Source: Polaromonas glacialis
Lineage (GTDB): Bacteria; Pseudomonadota; Gammaproteobacteria; Burkholderiales; Burkholderiaceae_C
DNA length: 64,000 nucleotides
Direction: 5' to 3'
Assembly (NCBI RefSeq): GCF_000709345.1
Contig: NZ_KL448326.1
Location: 25,952 to 89,951, forward strand
Shown: in pieces, positions 35,735-44,650 of the stretch
How the letters are laid out: each line of letters starts with the position of its first letter
Numbering within the stretch: the stretch's first letter is position 1
Made by a program: the position numbers and the translations under genes
The notes under the pieces: generated by a model
What the model was told of the DNA's origin: nothing
Databases searched by the model: none
What the model saw: the letters and a program-made list of their open reading frames with translations, nothing else

Positions 35735-36225
35735 TGGGCGGTTTCCAGTTCAAGGCGCTGGGGGTCCAGCAGGTTTCCAATAATGCTGAGGACACTGAAC
35801 ACGCCGCCCACGGGCATGGCGAGGTAGGCCCAGAACATCGAGATCGACTCCAGCCCGGCCATGGACTGCACCCGGCCGCGCAGGGTGTAGTCCCAGCCCC
35901 ACCAGATGATGACCAGAATCAGCGCCAGTGCGGCCAGGCAGACCACCCAGTCCAGAATGCGGCGTATCTGCGGCGGACTCCAGCGGTAGAGCACGTCCAC
36001 GCTGACCATGGCGCCTTGACGGAAGGCCATGGGAATGCCCATGAACACCATCCAGATCAGGCTGAAGCGGATCAGCACCTCGCTCCATTCGGCCGGAGTT
36101 TCCAGCACGAAGCGGGTGATGATCTGAAGCATGCCCAGGCTGGCGGACACCACCAGCATGAGGCAGGCCGTGACCAGCGAAAAGTGGCTGGTCCAGTGCT
36201 CCAGGCGCAGAAATTTATCTTTCAT
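35731..36225 (-). CDS. dctQ: TRAP transporter small permease (DctQ family)
   Basis: A 164-aa protein with four hydrophobic segments and the family signature TPAEWSEVLIRFSLIWMVFMG near residue 45. It links the binding protein to DctM. It lies 81 bp downstream of dctP, a gap that contains a terminator-like hairpin, and overlaps dctM by 4 bp. Confidence 0.88.
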   Translation of the reverse strand: MKDKFLRLEHWTSHFSLVTACLMLVVSASLGMLQIITRFVLETPAEWSEVLIRFSLIWMVFMGIPMAFRQGAMVSVDVLYRWSPPQIRRILDWVVCLAALALILVIIWWGWDYTLRGRVQSMAGLESISMFWAYLAMPVGGVFSVLSIIGNLLDPQRLELETAQ

Positions 36226-36251
36226 CGCATTCTCCGCTTGAAATCGAAGTT

Positions 36252-36288
36252 AAAAAAACGCCCGAGCGTGCTAAGCCGTCGGGCGTTT
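36252..36288 (-). terminator. Intrinsic terminator-like hairpin between dctP and dctQ
   Basis: On the minus strand AAACGCCCGA at 36288-36279 pairs with its exact reverse complement at 36265-36256, followed by a T7 run (A residues at 36252-36258). It sits inside the TRAP operon, so it probably gives partial termination and more binding protein than permease. Confidence 0.8.
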
Positions 36289-36306
36289 GGCGTCGCAGGA
36301 AGCGAG

Positions 36307-37278
36307 TTACTTGGTGTTGCGGATCCGGTCCATGTTGGCCTTGCCGAACTGCTTCTCGAAGTCGGCATAGACCGGCCCGAGCGCCGCGACGAACTTGGAC
36401 TTGTCCAGGTTCTCGGTCACGGTCATTCCCTTGCCGCGCAGGTAGGTCACGCCCATGGCGTCATCCGCATCGACACGGGCGCGGTTGGCGGCCACGGCGG
36501 TCTTGGCCGCATCCAGAAACACCTTCTGGTCCGCCGGTGCGAGCTTGCCAAAGGCCTCCTTGTTCATCAGGAAGATGGCGGGCGAATAGACGTGGCCGGT
36601 GAGGGACACATGCTTTTGCACCTGGTCGAGCTTGGCCGCCATGATCACCGACAACGGGTTTTCCTGGCCGTCGACAGTGCCTTGCTGCAGCGCGGTGAAG
36701 ACTTCGGCCATGGCCATCGGCGTGGTCACGATGCCCAGGCCCTTGTAGGCAGCGACGTGCACCGGGTTTTCCATGGTACGCAGCTTCAGGCCCTTGAGGT
36801 CCTCGGGCGTGTTGATGGCGCGCTTGTTGTTGGTCACATTGCGCATGCCGTTTTCGCCCCAGGCCAGCGCCTTGAAGCCCTTGGAGTCAAACTTGGCCAG
36901 CATGTCCTGGCCAATAGGGCCATCGAGCACGGCGCGGGCATGGGCCTTGTCGCGGAACAGGAAGGGAATGTCCAGGATCTTGGTTTCGGGCACAAAGTTG
37001 GGCACCGGGCCGGACGAGGTGAAGGTCAGTTCCTGCGTGCCTAGCTGGACCGACTCGATGGATTCGCGCTCGCTGCCCAAGGATGCGTTGTAGAACGGCT
37101 GGATCTTGTAGCGCCCGGCGGTGTTCTTTTCGACTTCCTTGGCGAAGGTGTCGATGGCCACGCCCTGGTGCGAATTCTGCGCGATGGAAATATTGATCTT
37201 CATGCTGGTCTGCGCGGCGGCGGTCGCCACCAGGCCGACAGCGAATGACAGGCCAATAAACAGTTTGCTCAATTTCAT
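36307..37278 (-). CDS. dctP: TRAP transporter substrate-binding protein (DctP family)
   Basis: A 323-aa periplasmic binding protein. The ATG at 37278 has a strong AAGGAGA site. The signal peptide covers about 1-22 (LFIGLSFAVGLVATAAAQ). The fold is DctP, with a carboxylate-binding Arg probably in LKGLKLRTMENPVHVAAYK near 150 and the GTVDGQENPLSVI motif near 200. It is the first gene of the minus-strand operon and lies just after the 37306-37324 palindrome. The substrate is likely L-threonate, D-erythronate or another aldonate. Confidence 0.88.
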   Translation of the reverse strand: MKLSKLFIGLSFAVGLVATAAAQTSMKINISIAQNSHQGVAIDTFAKEVEKNTAGRYKIQPFYNASLGSERESIESVQLGTQELTFTSSGPVPNFVPETKILDIPFLFRDKAHARAVLDGPIGQDMLAKFDSKGFKALAWGENGMRNVTNNKRAINTPEDLKGLKLRTMENPVHVAAYKGLGIVTTPMAMAEVFTALQQGTVDGQENPLSVIMAAKLDQVQKHVSLTGHVYSPAIFLMNKEAFGKLAPADQKVFLDAAKTAVAANRARVDADDAMGVTYLRGKGMTVTENLDKSKFVAALGPVYADFEKQFGKANMDRIRNTK

Positions 37279-37305
37279 CTGATGTCTCCTTCGTTTTAAA
37301 TCATA

Positions 37306-37324
37306 AAAGTTGTATGACAACTTT
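37306..37324. promoter_or_regulatory. FadR-type operator upstream of dctP
   Basis: AAAGTTGTATGACAACTTT is a 19-bp palindrome with 8-bp perfect arms, 28 bp before the dctP start. Its core TTGTATGACAA fits the FadR-subfamily consensus TNGTNNNACNA. Confidence 0.8.
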
Positions 37325-37338
37325 GGGTTGATGGATTT

Positions 37339-38391
37339 TTATCGCGCCGGCGGCTTTAAGGCATCAGTGTTTTCCCTGATGTAGGCCGACACAATGTCTT
37401 CAAAACAGGTGTCGGGCAGCAAACCCAGACCACGCGCCCGCACGGCGTCGATGCGGGCCGGCCAGGTCTTGACGATGTTGTAGATCGCCGCATCGGGCGT
37501 CCAGTCGATCAGCGCGGCGACCTGCGGCCCGGCCACGCGCGCCAGGGCGGCGGCCATGTCGGCCGGTGTCGTGGTGAGCGCGGGCAGCGTCAGGGCCGTG
37601 CGCGGCCCCCAGGCCGGGTCGCTGGTCTGCGCGGCGCAGACCAGCCCGGCGATGGTGCGCTCGGGCGAAGACAAGGCTACCGGGGTATCGGGCGGCACCG
37701 GGCAGGTCGCCCGCACCCCGGCCAGGGGCTCGCGCAGCATGCCGCTCAGGAAGCTCGACGCCGCGCCATTGGGCAGGCCTGGCCGTACGCTCACGGTCAT
37801 CAGGCGAACGCTGCGGCCCTGGATGAAGCCTTTGCGGCTGAAGTCCGCCACCAGTTGCTCGCCCATGAATTTCTGGATGCCGTAGCTGCTTTGCGGCGTG
37901 GGCAGCGTGCTGTCCTCGATCACCGGTGGCAGCGGCAGGCCGGGGGCATGGCCAAAGACCGCCAAGGAACTGGCAAACACCACCATGGGCCGGGTCTTCA
38001 GGGCACGGCATGCTTCCAGCAGGGCCAGCGTCGCGGCAAAGTTGCTGCGCATGCCGAGGTCGAAGTCGGCTTCGCACTCACCGCTGACGGCTGCGGCTAG
38101 GTGGAACACCACGTCGGTCTGCGCCTCCACGACCGGCGTTGCTGCGCCGGGCGCCAACAGTGCGTTGAGGTCGCCGGTCAGCGCAGCCACGCGCGGGTCG
38201 GCCATCAGGTCGTCGGGCGGCAGTGCGCGGTCCACCAGGGTCAGGCGCGTGATCGGACGGGCCGGGCCGCCCGCCACGGACAACTGGGCTTGCGCCAGCA
38301 GGGCGCGCGCCAGGCGCACGCCCAGAAAACCGGCGCCGCCGGTGATGACAATGTTGCAGGACCCGCCTTGGGGAGAAGAAGTCTGGGACAT
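37339..38391 (-). CDS. denD: D-erythronate dehydrogenase DenD (NAD-dependent epimerase/dehydratase family)
   Basis: A 350-aa extended SDR. The ATG at 38391 has an AGGAAA site. The cofactor loop ITGGAGFLGVRLARALL is near residue 18, the DVVFHLAAAVSGECE stretch near 95, and the catalytic Tyr in SSYGIQKFMGEQL near 170 (YxxxK form). DenD oxidises D-erythronate to 2-oxo-tetronate, which OtnI, OtnK and OtnC then process. Its presence with ltnD suggests use of both L-threonate and D-erythronate. It follows the hydrolase gene by 32 bp. Confidence 0.82.
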   Translation of the reverse strand: MSQTSSPQGGSCNIVITGGAGFLGVRLARALLAQAQLSVAGGPARPITRLTLVDRALPPDDLMADPRVAALTGDLNALLAPGAATPVVEAQTDVVFHLAAAVSGECEADFDLGMRSNFAATLALLEACRALKTRPMVVFASSLAVFGHAPGLPLPPVIEDSTLPTPQSSYGIQKFMGEQLVADFSRKGFIQGRSVRLMTVSVRPGLPNGAASSFLSGMLREPLAGVRATCPVPPDTPVALSSPERTIAGLVCAAQTSDPAWGPRTALTLPALTTTPADMAAALARVAGPQVAALIDWTPDAAIYNIVKTWPARIDAVRARGLGLLPDTCFEDIVSAYIRENTDALKPPAR

Positions 38392-38423
38392 GGTGTTTCC
38401 TGGAAAAATTATCGGGTTCCGGC

Positions 38424-39503
38424 TCAGGGAGCCTGTATCAGTCGGGGGGCGGTTTGCAGCAGTTGCGCCAGCTCGCCCTTCCAAAAACGGGCCTGCCCTG
38501 TCGTGCCGTGTCCGGCAGTGCGTTCGCTGGCAGGAATCAAGAACACGCGCCCCTGCTTGACGCGCTTGATCTCCTTGTCCAGCACCCCGAGCTCGGGCGG
38601 ATTGCGCTCATCGTCCGCCGAATTGATGGCCAGCACGGTAGCCGTTATTTTTTCCAGACCGGCGCTGGGGTTGTAGTCCGCCGACGAGTCCCACTGGAAA
38701 AGCAGGTCGTTGGCGTCGCCGGTAAATTTGGCGTTCAGGCGGGCATCGAGAAAGGCATCGGCCCGCTCGCGGGTCGGGGCTGCCTTGAACAGCGCCTGGT
38801 TGCCGCCATTGGTGGCAATGGCGAAATAGGTGGATGCGAACGATGCGCTTTTGGGCTGAACGGTGTAGTTGCCCTCCATCCATTCCGGGTCGCGGCGGAT
38901 GGAATCGACAATCAGGCGGCGCAGCATCCAGTTGCGGCCCGACATTTCGACAGGCAGAGAAGCCATGGGCACGGCAACGTCCATCATGGGGTATTTTTGC
39001 GCCCAGATCCAGGTCTGCATGCCTCCCATCGAGTTGCCAATCACCAGGCGCAGACGCTTGAGCCCCAGGTGATCGCGCACCAGCGCATGCTGCGCGGCCA
39101 CCATGTCGTCGTAGTTATAGCGCGGGAATTTGGCACGCAGCCCGTCTGACGGCTTGCTGCTTTTGCCGGTGCCGATGGCGTCGGGAAGGATGATGAAATA
39201 CTTGGCCGCATCCAGCGGCTGGCCCGGCCCCAACAGCTCGCCGGCAAAAGCCGGGTTGATCATTGCCGTGCCCGAGCCTGCGGTGCCGTGCAGCACCAGC
39301 ACCGGCTCACCGTCCGGGTTGCCAAGGGTTGTGTAATGGATTTTCAGCGCAGAAAAAACTTCGCCAGTGTGGAATTTGAAGTCCTTGACGATGTAATCGC
39401 CTTCCTTCAGGTTTGGGTAGGTCGCCTTGTCAGGCGCCTGGGCCAACGCAAGGGTTGTCACCAGCGGAAGGGTCAGGCTGATCAGCAATTTTTTGAAGGG
39501 CAT
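38424..39503 (-). CDS. Exported alpha/beta hydrolase, MetX-like fold
   Basis: A 359-aa protein. The ATG at 39503 follows an AGGA site; an upstream TTG is rejected. The signal peptide is about 1-22 (LLISLTLPLVTTLALAQA). The hydrolase core has VLVLHGTAGSGTAM near 70, nucleophile Ser in VIGNSMGGMQTW near 155, an Asp near 290 and a His in ERTAGHGTTG near 330. It resembles homoserine acetyltransferase-like hydrolases. Sharing an operon and a FadR-type operator with denD, it may hydrolyse lactones or esters of four-carbon acids in the periplasm (inference). Confidence 0.8.
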   Translation of the reverse strand: MPFKKLLISLTLPLVTTLALAQAPDKATYPNLKEGDYIVKDFKFHTGEVFSALKIHYTTLGNPDGEPVLVLHGTAGSGTAMINPAFAGELLGPGQPLDAAKYFIILPDAIGTGKSSKPSDGLRAKFPRYNYDDMVAAQHALVRDHLGLKRLRLVIGNSMGGMQTWIWAQKYPMMDVAVPMASLPVEMSGRNWMLRRLIVDSIRRDPEWMEGNYTVQPKSASFASTYFAIATNGGNQALFKAAPTRERADAFLDARLNAKFTGDANDLLFQWDSSADYNPSAGLEKITATVLAINSADDERNPPELGVLDKEIKRVKQGRVFLIPASERTAGHGTTGQARFWKGELAQLLQTAPRLIQAP

Positions 39504-39531
39504 CGGTTGGTCCTGTGACAGCAAGGTGTAA

Positions 39532-39547
39532 TTTGTATGACAACTTT
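39532..39547. promoter_or_regulatory. FadR-type operator upstream of the hydrolase-denD operon
   Basis: TTTGTATGACAACTTT shares 15 of its 16 bases with the dctP palindrome and has the same TTGTATGACAA core. It lies 29 bp before the hydrolase start codon. Confidence 0.78.
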
Positions 39548-39589
39548 GATTGTTGACGCATGCGCCGTGGCGTCGCGTCAGGACTTTCC

Positions 39590-40519
39590 CTATTTACCCC
39601 AACGCAACACCAGGGGGTTCAGGCGTTGTGCCGCCTCTATCAGTCTCTTGCGCACTTCAGGATGCATGTCGGGCCACGGGTGGCGCGGTGCCTCGCAGGC
39701 AATCACACCGCCTTCTTTCATCAGGGCCTTGGCGCTCAGGATGCCGCCCTGGCGGTTTTCATAGTTGATCAGCGGCAGCCACTGCTGGTACAGGTCAATG
39801 GCTTTGGCGCGCTGGCCGGCGGCATGGGCATCGACGATCAGCCGGATGCCGTCGGGATAGCCGCCGCCGGTCATGGCGCCGGTGGCCCCAGCGTCCAGAT
39901 CGGGCAGCAGGGTAATGGCTTCCTCGCCATCCCAGGGGCCTTCGATGGCATTGCCACCCAGGCGGATCAGCTCGCGCAATTTGGACGCGGCGCCGGCGGT
40001 CTCGATCTTGAAATACGCTACCTGCTCGATCTCCTGCGCCATGCGGGCCAGAAACGCGGCCGACAAGGGCGTTCCGCTGGCCGGCGCGTCCTGGACCATG
40101 ATGGGAATGTCGAGTGCGTCGGACACGCCGGCATAGAACGCATGAATCTTGTCCTCGGAAACCCGGAAGGTGGCGCCGTGGTAGGGCGGCATGACCATCA
40201 CCATGGCCGCGCCCAGGTCCTGCGCCCGGCGGCTGCGTTGGGCACAGACCCGGGTGCTGAAATGCGTGGTGGTGACGATCACCGGCACCCGGCCGGCGAC
40301 GTGCTTGAGGATGGCGGCGGTCAGCACCTCGCGTTCGTCATCTGAAAGCAAAAACTGCTCGGAGAAGTTCGCCAGGATGCACAGGCCATTGGAGCCAGCA
40401 TCGATCATGAAATCGACACAGCGCTTCTGGCTGGCCAGATCCAGTTCGCCGTTTTCGAAGAAAGTAGTGGGAACCACCGGAAAAACGCCCCGGTAGCGGG
40501 CTTGCATTGATGAGGTCAT
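39590..40519 (-). CDS. DHDPS-family dehydratase/aldolase, probable 2-keto-3-deoxy-L-arabonate dehydratase
   Basis: A 309-aa class I aldolase-fold enzyme. The Schiff-base Lys is in VAYFKIETAG near residue 165; the upstream conserved Tyr is probably in MPPYHGATFR near 130. The N-terminus (GVFPVVPTTFFENGELDL) and GSNGLCILANFSEQF near 45 resemble L-2-keto-3-deoxyarabonate dehydratases. It lies 35 bp downstream of an IlvD/Edd dehydratase, the enzyme expected before it in the pathway. A KDG-type aldolase is the alternative. Confidence 0.72.
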   Translation of the reverse strand: MTSSMQARYRGVFPVVPTTFFENGELDLASQKRCVDFMIDAGSNGLCILANFSEQFLLSDDEREVLTAAILKHVAGRVPVIVTTTHFSTRVCAQRSRRAQDLGAAMVMVMPPYHGATFRVSEDKIHAFYAGVSDALDIPIMVQDAPASGTPLSAAFLARMAQEIEQVAYFKIETAGAASKLRELIRLGGNAIEGPWDGEEAITLLPDLDAGATGAMTGGGYPDGIRLIVDAHAAGQRAKAIDLYQQWLPLINYENRQGGILSAKALMKEGGVIACEAPRHPWPDMHPEVRKRLIEAAQRLNPLVLRWGK

Positions 40520-40554
40520 GGGGTGATGAGTCAGTGGGTCCACAGTGCCGGCGG

Positions 40555-42303
40555 TCAGTGCGAATGCCGGGGCACTTCAGCGCCGCGGCAGCCGACCAGG
40601 AAATCGAAATCGCAGCCTTCATCGGCCTGCAGCACACGGTCGATGTAGAGCTGCTGGTAGCCGCTCTTGGGTGTCGCCGGCGTCTGGGCTTGCGCGGTCT
40701 CGCGCTCTGCATGGCGCTGGGCAATCTCGGCATCGCTGACCTCCAGGTCGAGCTTGCCGGCATGGCTGTCCAGCGCAATCCAGTCGCCATCGCGCACGAT
40801 GGCCAGCGGTCCGCCGGCGGCCGCTTCGGGCGCCACATGCAGCACCACCGTGCCGTAGGCCGTGCCGCTCATGCGGGCGTCCGAGATGCGCACCATGTCG
40901 GTGATGCCCTGGGCCAGCAGCTTGGGCGGCAGGCCCATGTTGCCAACCTCGGCCATGCCGGGGTAGCCCTTGGGGCCGCAGTTCTTCAGCACCATCACCG
41001 AGTTGGCATTGACATCCAGGTCCGGGTCGCTGATGCGCGCCTTGTAATGGTCGAAATCCTCGAACACCACCGCCCGGCCCCGGTGCTTCATCAGGGCGGG
41101 CGTTGCGGCGGAAGGCTTGAGCACCGCGCCGCGCGGCGCCAGGTTGCCGCGCAGGATGCACATGCTGCCGTCGGCGACCAGCGGGTTGTCCAGCGTGCGG
41201 ATGACCTCGTCGTTGTAGATCGGCGCGTCCAGCACGTTGTCCCAGATTGACTTGCCGTTGACCGTCAGCGCCTCCTTGTGCGGCAGCAGGCCGCCTTCGC
41301 CCATGCGCCGCAGCACACCCGGCAGGCCGCCGGCATAGTAGAACTCCTCCATCAGGAAGCGGCCCGATGGTTGCAGGTCCACCAGCGTCGGGGTTCCTTT
41401 GCCGATCTCGGTCCAGTCTTCCAGTGCCAGCGGCACGCCGATGCGTCCGGCAATCGCCTTGAGGTGGATCACCGCGTTGGTCGAGCCGCCAATGGCCGCA
41501 TTGACCCGGATGGCGTTTTCAAAGGCCTGGCGCGTCAGCACCTTGGACAGCTTCAGGTCTTCCCACACCATGTCCACGATGCGCATGCCCGACATATGCG
41601 CCAGCACGTAGCGCCGCGCATCGACCGCCGGAATCGCTGCATTGTGCGGCAGCGAGGTGCCCAGCGCCTCGGCCATGCAGGCCATGGTCGAGGCGGTGCC
41701 CATGGTGTTGCAGGTGCCGGCCGAGCGCGACATGCCCGCTTCGGCCGACATGAACTGGTTCAGCGTGATCTTTCCGGCCTTCACGGCCTCATGCAGCTGC
41801 CATACCACGGTGCCAGAGCCAATGTTGCGGCCTTCGTGCTTGCCGTTGAGCATCGGGCCGCCGGTAACGACGATGGTCGGAATGTCGCAGCTGGCTGCGC
41901 CCATCAGCAGCGCCGGCGTGGTCTTGTCGCAGCCGACCAGCAGCACGACCGCATCCATCGGGTTGCCTCGAATCGACTCCTCCACATCCATGCTGGTCAG
42001 GTTGCGCGTGAGCATGGCGGTGGGCCGCAGGTTGGATTCGCCGTTGGAAAACACCGGAAACTCGACCGGAAAGCCGCCGGCCTCGGAGATGCCGCGCTTG
42101 ACATGCTCGGCAATCTTGCGGAAGTGGGCATTGCACGGCGTCAGCTCCGACCAGGTGTTGCAGATGCCGATGATCGGCTTGCCCTGGAATTCATGGTCCG
42201 GGATGCCCTGGTTCTTCATCCAGCTGCGGTACATGAAGCCGTTTTTGTCAGCGCTGCCAAACCATGCAGCAGACCGCAAGGGGCGTTTTGGAGAGTCGGA
42301 CAT
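40555..42303 (-). CDS. IlvD/Edd-family aldonate dehydratase, probable L-arabonate dehydratase
   Basis: A 582-aa Fe-S dehydratase. Likely cluster Cys residues are C48 in GICNTWSEL, one in LVGCDKTTPA near 125 and one in AGTCNTMGTASTM near 197. The family Mg-site and C-terminal GTAYGTVVLHVAPEA motif near 480 are also present. It removes water from an aldonate such as L-arabonate to give a 2-keto-3-deoxy acid, which the next gene would dehydrate or cleave. A LysR gene is divergent, 130 bp away. Confidence 0.8.
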   Translation of the reverse strand: MSDSPKRPLRSAAWFGSADKNGFMYRSWMKNQGIPDHEFQGKPIIGICNTWSELTPCNAHFRKIAEHVKRGISEAGGFPVEFPVFSNGESNLRPTAMLTRNLTSMDVEESIRGNPMDAVVLLVGCDKTTPALLMGAASCDIPTIVVTGGPMLNGKHEGRNIGSGTVVWQLHEAVKAGKITLNQFMSAEAGMSRSAGTCNTMGTASTMACMAEALGTSLPHNAAIPAVDARRYVLAHMSGMRIVDMVWEDLKLSKVLTRQAFENAIRVNAAIGGSTNAVIHLKAIAGRIGVPLALEDWTEIGKGTPTLVDLQPSGRFLMEEFYYAGGLPGVLRRMGEGGLLPHKEALTVNGKSIWDNVLDAPIYNDEVIRTLDNPLVADGSMCILRGNLAPRGAVLKPSAATPALMKHRGRAVVFEDFDHYKARISDPDLDVNANSVMVLKNCGPKGYPGMAEVGNMGLPPKLLAQGITDMVRISDARMSGTAYGTVVLHVAPEAAAGGPLAIVRDGDWIALDSHAGKLDLEVSDAEIAQRHAERETAQAQTPATPKSGYQQLYIDRVLQADEGCDFDFLVGCRGAEVPRHSH

Positions 42304-42433
42304 CGGGCGTCTTTCAAGGCAAAGTGGTGAAAAGTTGCGTTATGGTAGGGCGTTTGTTCATATATATCCAATGAATAAATACGCGTCATTGATACACTTA
42401 TTAATATCAATGTTCGACAGGAATGATCGCCAG

Positions 42434-43390
42434 ATGACCGCTCCCCGTCCCAAATTCAAGATTCGCCAGATGGAGTTGCTGATGGCGCTCGATGGGACGC
42501 GCAACCTGCACCGGGCGGCCCAGGCGACGAGCATGAGCCAGCCGGCCGCCTCCAAGATGCTCAAGGACATGGAGGAGTCGTTTGGCGTTGCCTTTTTCGA
42601 GCGCCTGCCAAGAGGCATGCAGCCGACCGCCTGCGGAGAGACCCTGGTGCGCCATGTCCGGATGGCGCTGGACAAGCTGTCGCAAGGCGAGAATGCCATC
42701 ACCGCGCTGCAGGCCGGGCTGAGCGGCCAGGCCGATGTGGGCGTCATCATCACCGCGTCCATGACCCTGGTGCCCCGGGCCATTGCCAGCGCCAAGTCGG
42801 AAGCGCCGCAGTTGACGATCGGCGTTGACGTGGGCACCAGCGCGGTACTGATGGAGCGCTTCAAAAAAGGCCAGCTCGACTTCTTGATCGCCCGCATTCA
42901 GACGCAGGAAGATCAATTGAGCCTGCGCTACGAAGACCTGTCCAAGGAAACCGACTGCGCGGTGGCGCGGATCGGCCATCCTCTGCTGCAGCGCCCGGAC
43001 ATCAGCTTGCGTGAACTGGCCTGCGCAGGCTGGATCCTGTCGCCCAGGGGGAGCATCTTGCGTCACCAGTTCGACATGGTCTTTCACCGCAGCCGCCTGG
43101 AGGCGCCGACCAACGTGGTGGAAACCACCGCCATGTCGGTGATCAAAAGCCTGCTGCAGCAAACAGACTTCCTGCATGTCATGCCGATGGAGATTGCCCA
43201 GTACTACGTTGAGTCAGGCGAGTTGGCCATCTTGCCCTTCGACCTGCGCTGCAGCATGGACAACTTCGGCATCATCACGCGAGCCGACCATGAACTGTCT
43301 CCAGGGGCCCAGCTGCTGCTCAGGCATATTCGCCAGGTGGCAGGCACGATTTATCCAGGATTCCTGGCAGGAACGACGGCAGACGCTTGA
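42434..43390 (+). CDS. LysR-family transcriptional regulator (GbpR-like)
   Basis: A 318-aa regulator. The winged helix (residues 8-65: IRQMELLMALDGTRNLHRAA, then MSQPAASKMLKDME) is followed by a LysR effector domain. I used the ATG at 42434, preceded at some distance by AGGA; in-frame ATGs at 42410 and 42371 are possible. It is divergent from the IlvD/Edd gene, the usual LysR arrangement, so it probably activates the dehydratase pair in response to a sugar acid. Confidence 0.82.
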   Translation: MTAPRPKFKIRQMELLMALDGTRNLHRAAQATSMSQPAASKMLKDMEESFGVAFFERLPRGMQPTACGETLVRHVRMALDKLSQGENAITALQAGLSGQADVGVIITASMTLVPRAIASAKSEAPQLTIGVDVGTSAVLMERFKKGQLDFLIARIQTQEDQLSLRYEDLSKETDCAVARIGHPLLQRPDISLRELACAGWILSPRGSILRHQFDMVFHRSRLEAPTNVVETTAMSVIKSLLQQTDFLHVMPMEIAQYYVESGELAILPFDLRCSMDNFGIITRADHELSPGAQLLLRHIRQVAGTIYPGFLAGTTADA

Positions 43391-44078
43391 ACTGCGCGGC
43401 CAGCACGGCAGCGCGGTGCTGGTTTTTTCCTCTGCTTGGATAGCGTTGTCGGCGTATCCGCCAGTTTCATGGATGATTCGCCTGTGCCGGCTTGCGAGAC
43501 AGCGTGCCACCAGCAAAAAGCAAACGCGCAGCACACCGGCTTCCAGTGGCTTTGGATCGCCCGGTCGCTCCTGACCATGAAGTCGGCCCGGCCGATTCAA
43601 TCCCTGCGATCAGTCATAGCCAGCCACAAAAACTGATGAAGCGGGGGGTTCTCATGCGATGCTGGGCGTATTGCCGAAGAACGGATCAATTCAGCGCTTG
43701 CGTACATACCCAAACTGCTGACGGCCATTTTTCCAAGCGGTTGAGAGATTGCACAAGGTTCAATCCCGCTGCGTCAAGGCTGGTGTCGTTATGGATCTGC
43801 AGCAACCGGCAATCCGGAGGTGTTTGAAAGGCAATCGCGCGCTGCACCCGGGCTTCAACCATTGCCAGGGTTTCCCGTTGTCATGCCAGATGCTATGGAT
43901 GCCTCCCCTTTTTAAAAGGGAAGAAAACTGGAGCCCTGAGATTGAGTAGCCGTTAATCAGGAAGAAAAGCTCAGGAAGAAAAGCCTCGCTGCCGAGGCGG
44001 ATCCTCTGATGGATACGGCATCAAAGTGCCCAAGGCGTGATAGACCACGGTCTTCACAAACACCACAGAGGATCCATC
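43391..44078. other. Gene-poor region after the LysR gene
   Basis: 688 bp with only short, unconvincing frames. A CCCCTTTTTAAAAGGGG hairpin at 43905-43921 could be a terminator. A 13-base unit (CAGGAAGAAAAGC) is repeated near 43959-43986. The right end (from about 43990) is probably IS110 leader sequence. Confidence 0.4.
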
Positions 44079-44390
44079 ATGAATCGTAATACGGGTATGA
44101 ACGCGGGACAAGTGATCGGCACCATGAACGGCCTGCAGGTGGTCGGTCTGGATATTGCCAAGCAGGTGTTTCAGATGCATACGGTGGAGATGAACACGGG
44201 CGAGATCGTCAACGTTCAGCTCAAACGGGCCAAGGTACTGGAGCGCTTTGCAAACAAACCAGCGTGCCTGATCGCCATTGAAGCGTGTGGTGGCGCTCAC
44301 TACTGGGCGCGTGAGTTGCGCTCGCTGGGCCACAGTGTGCGGCTGCTGCACGCCAAAATAGTGCGCCCGTTTGGTCAGATGGTGCAATGA
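44079..44390 (+). pseudogene. IS110-family transposase, N-terminal fragment
   Basis: A 103-aa frame covering the start of the IS110 DEDD (RuvC-like) domain. The first catalytic Asp is in VVGLDIAKQVFQMH, the Glu in IAIEACGGAHYWA, followed by VRLLHAKIVRPF. The frame stops after about a quarter of the normal length, and no matching C-terminal half follows. It is a truncated copy. Confidence 0.85.
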
Positions 44391-44650
44391 GTCGAAACGC
44401 TTCATTTATAGCCATTGCCAGTAACAGCCATTTTCCCGACGAACAGTAGCCAAGCTGCAGCTACGGCGTTGGGAATTTGGAGCAAATGCAAAGTAGAGTC
44501 ACCCTTTTACCGATGAATCGCGAAAACCACCCAAACATAGTAATGTTCACCACAGCCCTTTAAGGAAGTGCCATTGCGGGTTTCGACAGCCCTGCAGCGT
44601 TGACCAAGAAACAAACGCTTTTGCTTTCGCTGATTTAAGCCTCCAATAGC
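44391..44650. other. Non-coding stretch
   Basis: 260 bp without a supported gene or hairpin. It separates the IS110 fragment from the DUF1810 gene. Confidence 0.35.

Noticed and set aside
41278-42330. Long plus-strand frame opposite the IlvD/Edd dehydratase
   Set aside because: Antisense shadow; the dehydratase has all cluster Cys motifs on the other strand.
41642-42433. Upstream extension of the LysR frame into the dehydratase gene
   Set aside because: The frame is open by chance; LysR proteins start at the winged helix near 42434.
43436-43949. Short plus-strand frames after the LysR gene
   Set aside because: No ribosome sites, no recognisable domains, overlapping frames of similar length.
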